DNA of 64,000 nt, from the NCBI RefSeq assembly GCF_011059135.1, contig NZ_JAALGD010000016.1, positions 1-64,000 of the forward strand, read 5' to 3'. This document shows, piece after piece, positions 62,118-64,000 of the stretch (position 1 is its first letter; every line of letters starts with the position of its first letter). The translations under genes and the position numbers were made by a program. The notes under the pieces are model-generated. The model had not been told where the DNA came from. It was given only the letters and a program-made list of their open reading frames with translations, and made no database searches. Source of the stretch: Brevibacillus sp. SYP-B805. Its GTDB lineage: Bacteria; Bacillota; Bacilli; Brevibacillales; Brevibacillaceae.

Positions 62118-63311
62118 ATGAGCACACCCAAAATCGTCATTCTTGGAGCGGGGTATGGCGGGCTGCTGACAACGCTGCAGCTGCAGAAGAAGCTGAACTA
62201 CAACGAAGCGGAAGTGACGCTCGTCAACAAGCACAGCTATCACTACATCACGACCTGGCTGCATGAGCCGGCGGCAGGGACCGCCAGCGCCGATCATGCG
62301 CGCGTCGATCTGGACCGCATCATTGACATGAAGAAGATCCATTTCGTCAAAGGCGTGGTGCAATCGATCGATCCAGCCGAACAGTCGGTCACGTTGGAAA
62401 ATGGTGACGTTTTGCGCTATGACTACCTGGTGATCGGATTGGGCAGCGAACCGGAAACATTCGGCATCGAGGGCCTCAGGGAGCATGCGTTCAGCATCCG
62501 CAGCATCAACGCTGTCCGCCAGATCCGGGAGCATATTGAATACATGTTCGCCAAATACAAAAACGAACCGAGCCGCACCGACTATCTCACGTTCGTGGTG
62601 GGGGGCGCGGGCTTTACCGGCATCGAGTTCTGCGGCGAGCTGGCGGATCGGGTGCCGGAGCTGTGCAAGGAATTTGACGTGGATCCCGAACTGGTCAAAA
62701 TCTACAACATCGAGGCCGCTCCGACCGCTCTGCCGGGCTTCGACAAGGAACTGGTGGATTATGCGATGGACGTGCTGACCCGCAAAGGCATCCAGTTCCG
62801 CATCAATACGCCGATCAAGCAGTGCACGCCGGAAGGGGTTGTGCTGGCGACCGGCGAAGAGATCAAGGCGGGCACCGTGGTCTGGACCGGCGGCGTGCGC
62901 GGCAACAGCGTCGTGGAGAAGTCCGGTTTCGAAGTGATGCGCGGCCGCGTGAAAGTGGATGAGTACCTCCGGGCCCCGGGTTATGAGAACGTGTTCGTGG
63001 TGGGGGACTGCGCGCTGATCTTCAACGCGGAAGGACGTCCGTATCCGCCGACAGCCCAGATCGCCGTTCAGGAAGGCGAGAACTGCGGCGAAAACCTGGT
63101 CGCCCTGGTGCGCGGCGATCATCTGAAGCCGTTTGTGCCGAATCTGCAAGGGACGCTGGCGTCGCTGGGCAAAGGCGAAGGCATGGGGATCATCATGGGC
63201 GGCAAGAAGCTGTTCGGCACCAGCGCCGCTCTCATGAAGAAAGCGAGCGACCTGCGCTATCTGTATAAAATCGGCGGGGTTGGCCTTGCGCTGAGCAAAG
63301 TCAAACTGTAA
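62118..63311 (+). CDS. ndh: type II NADH dehydrogenase (NDH-2)
   Basis: 397 residues with FAD motif KIVILGAGYGGLLTTLQLQKK, NAD motif FVVGGAGFTGIEFCGELAD, and terminal FAD motif NVFVVGDCALIF..PTAQIAVQEG. C-terminal membrane-associated helix LYKIGGVGLALSKVKL. Transfers electrons from NADH to menaquinone without pumping protons. ATG 62118 follows AAGGGATC. A small acidic protein follows at 12 bases. Confidence 0.94.
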   Translation: MSTPKIVILGAGYGGLLTTLQLQKKLNYNEAEVTLVNKHSYHYITTWLHEPAAGTASADHARVDLDRIIDMKKIHFVKGVVQSIDPAEQSVTLENGDVLRYDYLVIGLGSEPETFGIEGLREHAFSIRSINAVRQIREHIEYMFAKYKNEPSRTDYLTFVVGGAGFTGIEFCGELADRVPELCKEFDVDPELVKIYNIEAAPTALPGFDKELVDYAMDVLTRKGIQFRINTPIKQCTPEGVVLATGEEIKAGTVVWTGGVRGNSVVEKSGFEVMRGRVKVDEYLRAPGYENVFVVGDCALIFNAEGRPYPPTAQIAVQEGENCGENLVALVRGDHLKPFVPNLQGTLASLGKGEGMGIIMGGKKLFGTSAALMKKASDLRYLYKIGGVGLALSKVKL

Positions 63312-63323
63312 AGAGGGAAAAAC

Positions 63324-63581
63324 ATGCGGCATGCCAGTGTGCAGGTGAGAGGGCTGCTGACCAAAGAGGAACTGGAGCGCTACAATGCGCTGATGGAAGT
63401 CGGCCGCTTTCTCGAGGAACAGAACCGCCATGATTTGGCCCGCATCGTCCAGAGCGAGATTGACATCCTGATCCTGCCGGCCATTGAGCGGTTGAAGGAA
63501 AAGGGACGTGAGCGGGATCGGGAAAATCTCCGCTACATGATCGATCACGGCCTGCTGGATAAAGACGAAGACGACGAATGA
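63324..63581 (+). CDS. small acidic helical protein downstream of ndh
   Basis: 85 residues, helical and highly charged with an acidic end (DHGLLDKDEDDE). AGAGGG lies 7 bases before ATG 63324. No family recognised; operon with ndh suggests a link with respiration but no more can be said. Confidence 0.7.
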   Translation: MRHASVQVRGLLTKEELERYNALMEVGRFLEEQNRHDLARIVQSEIDILILPAIERLKEKGRERDRENLRYMIDHGLLDKDEDDE

Positions 63582-63603
63582 CGAATAAAGAAGCATGAAC
63601 GGG

Positions 63604-63637
63604 GATCCTCCTTTCGACCGGAAGGAGGATCTTCTTA
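63604..63637 (+). terminator. terminator of the ndh operon
   Basis: GATCCTCCTT/AAGGAGGATC 10-bp stem followed by TTCTT. Confidence 0.8.
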
Positions 63638-63650
63638 TGCCTTGCAATTA

Positions 63651-63702
63651 CTTATTATCACTTAATAACGCTTGATAAATTACTTGATATTGCTTATAAT
63701 GA
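63651..63702 (+). promoter_or_regulatory. promoter and phased operator array of the DeoR-family gene
   Basis: CTTATTATC, CTTAATAAC, CTTGATAAA, CTTGATATT and CTTATAATG begin at 63651, 63661, 63671, 63683 and 63693, i.e. every 10 or 12 bp on one helical face. A promoter TTGATA (63672-63677), 17-bp spacer, TATAAT (63695-63700) lies inside the array, so bound regulator would block it. Autoregulation is inferred. Confidence 0.6.
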
Positions 63703-63734
63703 TTGCAAATACTTCCAGAATGGCAGGGCGAAGC

Positions 63735-64000
63735 ATGTACCAGGAAGAACGGCTGGATGCCATCATGGCCTATTTGCAGGAACACAAGCGGGTGAGCGTG
63801 CAGGAGATTTGCGAGCGGTTCGGGGTGTCGCGCGATACGGCCCGCCGGGATATCGTAAAGCTGGAGGAGCAGGGGCTGATTTTACGTACCCGGGGCGGGG
63901 CGATCCTGCCTACGCTTTCGAAACGATTCCACAATTACGCCGAGCGGCTGCAGATGGAATCCGGCGAAAAACACCGGATCGCCTTGCTGGCGGCGTCGTT
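63735..64000 (+). CDS. DeoR-family transcription regulator, N-terminal fragment
   Basis: The reading frame continues past the right edge. The N-terminal winged helix (ERLDAIMAYLQEHKRVSVQEICERFGVSRDTARRDIVKLEEQGLILRTRGGAIL) is typical DeoR, and the start of the effector domain (RLQMESGEKHRIALLAA) follows. DeoR proteins sense sugar phosphates. ATG 63735 with CAGGGCGAAG upstream. Confidence 0.9.
   Translation, partial: MYQEERLDAIMAYLQEHKRVSVQEICERFGVSRDTARRDIVKLEEQGLILRTRGGAILPTLSKRFHNYAERLQMESGEKHRIALLAAS

Noticed and set aside
62112-63647. 511-codon minus-strand open frame over ndh
   Set aside because: Shadow of ndh; no start signal and no family resemblance.

Overview
This is a low-to-moderate GC Gram-positive chromosome segment from an endospore-forming member of the Bacilli. 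The evidence is the sporulation gene set (yunB, lytH, a YhcN/YlaJ lipoprotein, yutH, a Spo0E-type phosphatase), strong AGGAGG ribosome binding sites, frequent TTG and GTG starts, and near-collinearity with the yum-yut-yun region of Bacillus subtilis (yumC, ndh/yumB, yutM, yuzB, yutJ, yuzD, yutI, yutH, yutG, yutF, yutE, yutD, YhcN gene, lipA, lytH, yunB). Genus cannot be fixed from sequence alone; an MqnE-type futalosine-pathway gene argues against B. subtilis itself.

Layout. 0-7.9 kb: an accessory chemosensory operon (standalone HD-GYP, CheW, CheA, an unusually long soluble chemoreceptor, CheR, CheB) without a cheY. 7.9-10.8 kb: a VOC protein, two unknown genes and yunB. 10.9-27.8 kb: a complete ethanolamine utilisation and microcompartment locus, with permease, two separate eutBC pairs, shell proteins EutL/K-like/M/N/S, EutE aldehyde dehydrogenase, PduL phosphotransacylase, EutP, EutA, the EutW/EutV two-component system and a terminal malate dehydrogenase. 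Four leader terminators in this locus each overlap a small hairpin with an A-A-N-G-R-Y hexaloop, the signature of an ANTAR (EutV) antitermination site. A dCache chemoreceptor gene follows. The whole block sits between yunB and lytH, which are neighbours in B. subtilis, so it looks like an insertion into the conserved backbone.

30-39 kb: lytH, a two-gene LarC arrangement (a degenerate full-length-like LarC facing a His-rich LarC1, with abutting stop codons), a TIGR00300 (LOR/SDH, ornithine cyclodeaminase-like) gene, lipA, the YhcN gene, yutD, a Phe/Pro-rich protein and glpX. 39-50.9 kb: an EAL protein, a DUF4349 lipoprotein, yutE-yutF-yutG-yutH, a 2-hydroxyacid dehydrogenase, an alpha/beta hydrolase, yutI, mccA-mccB and yuzD. 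51-55 kb: an ECF sigma factor, a membrane partner with PepSY/YcdB-like repeats and a secreted relative, sharing an identical 15-bp promoter element. 55-64 kb: redox and Fe-S genes (yutJ, yuzB, mqnE, yutM, yumC, a Rex-type-operator-preceded ndh), small sporulation and membrane proteins, and the start of a DeoR-family regulator behind a phased repeat operator.

The most striking unexplained object is a roughly 250-bp structured repeat with two full copies (50.9 and 55.2 kb) and one remnant (7.8 kb). Each full copy is bracketed by an exact direct duplication of the local transcription terminator hairpin (21 bp in one, 24 bp in the other, with unrelated sequences), and the remnant also abuts a terminator hairpin. 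This looks like a mobile, probably RNA-forming element that targets Rho-independent terminators. A second small family is a terminator-like palindrome with four members between 33 and 59 kb.
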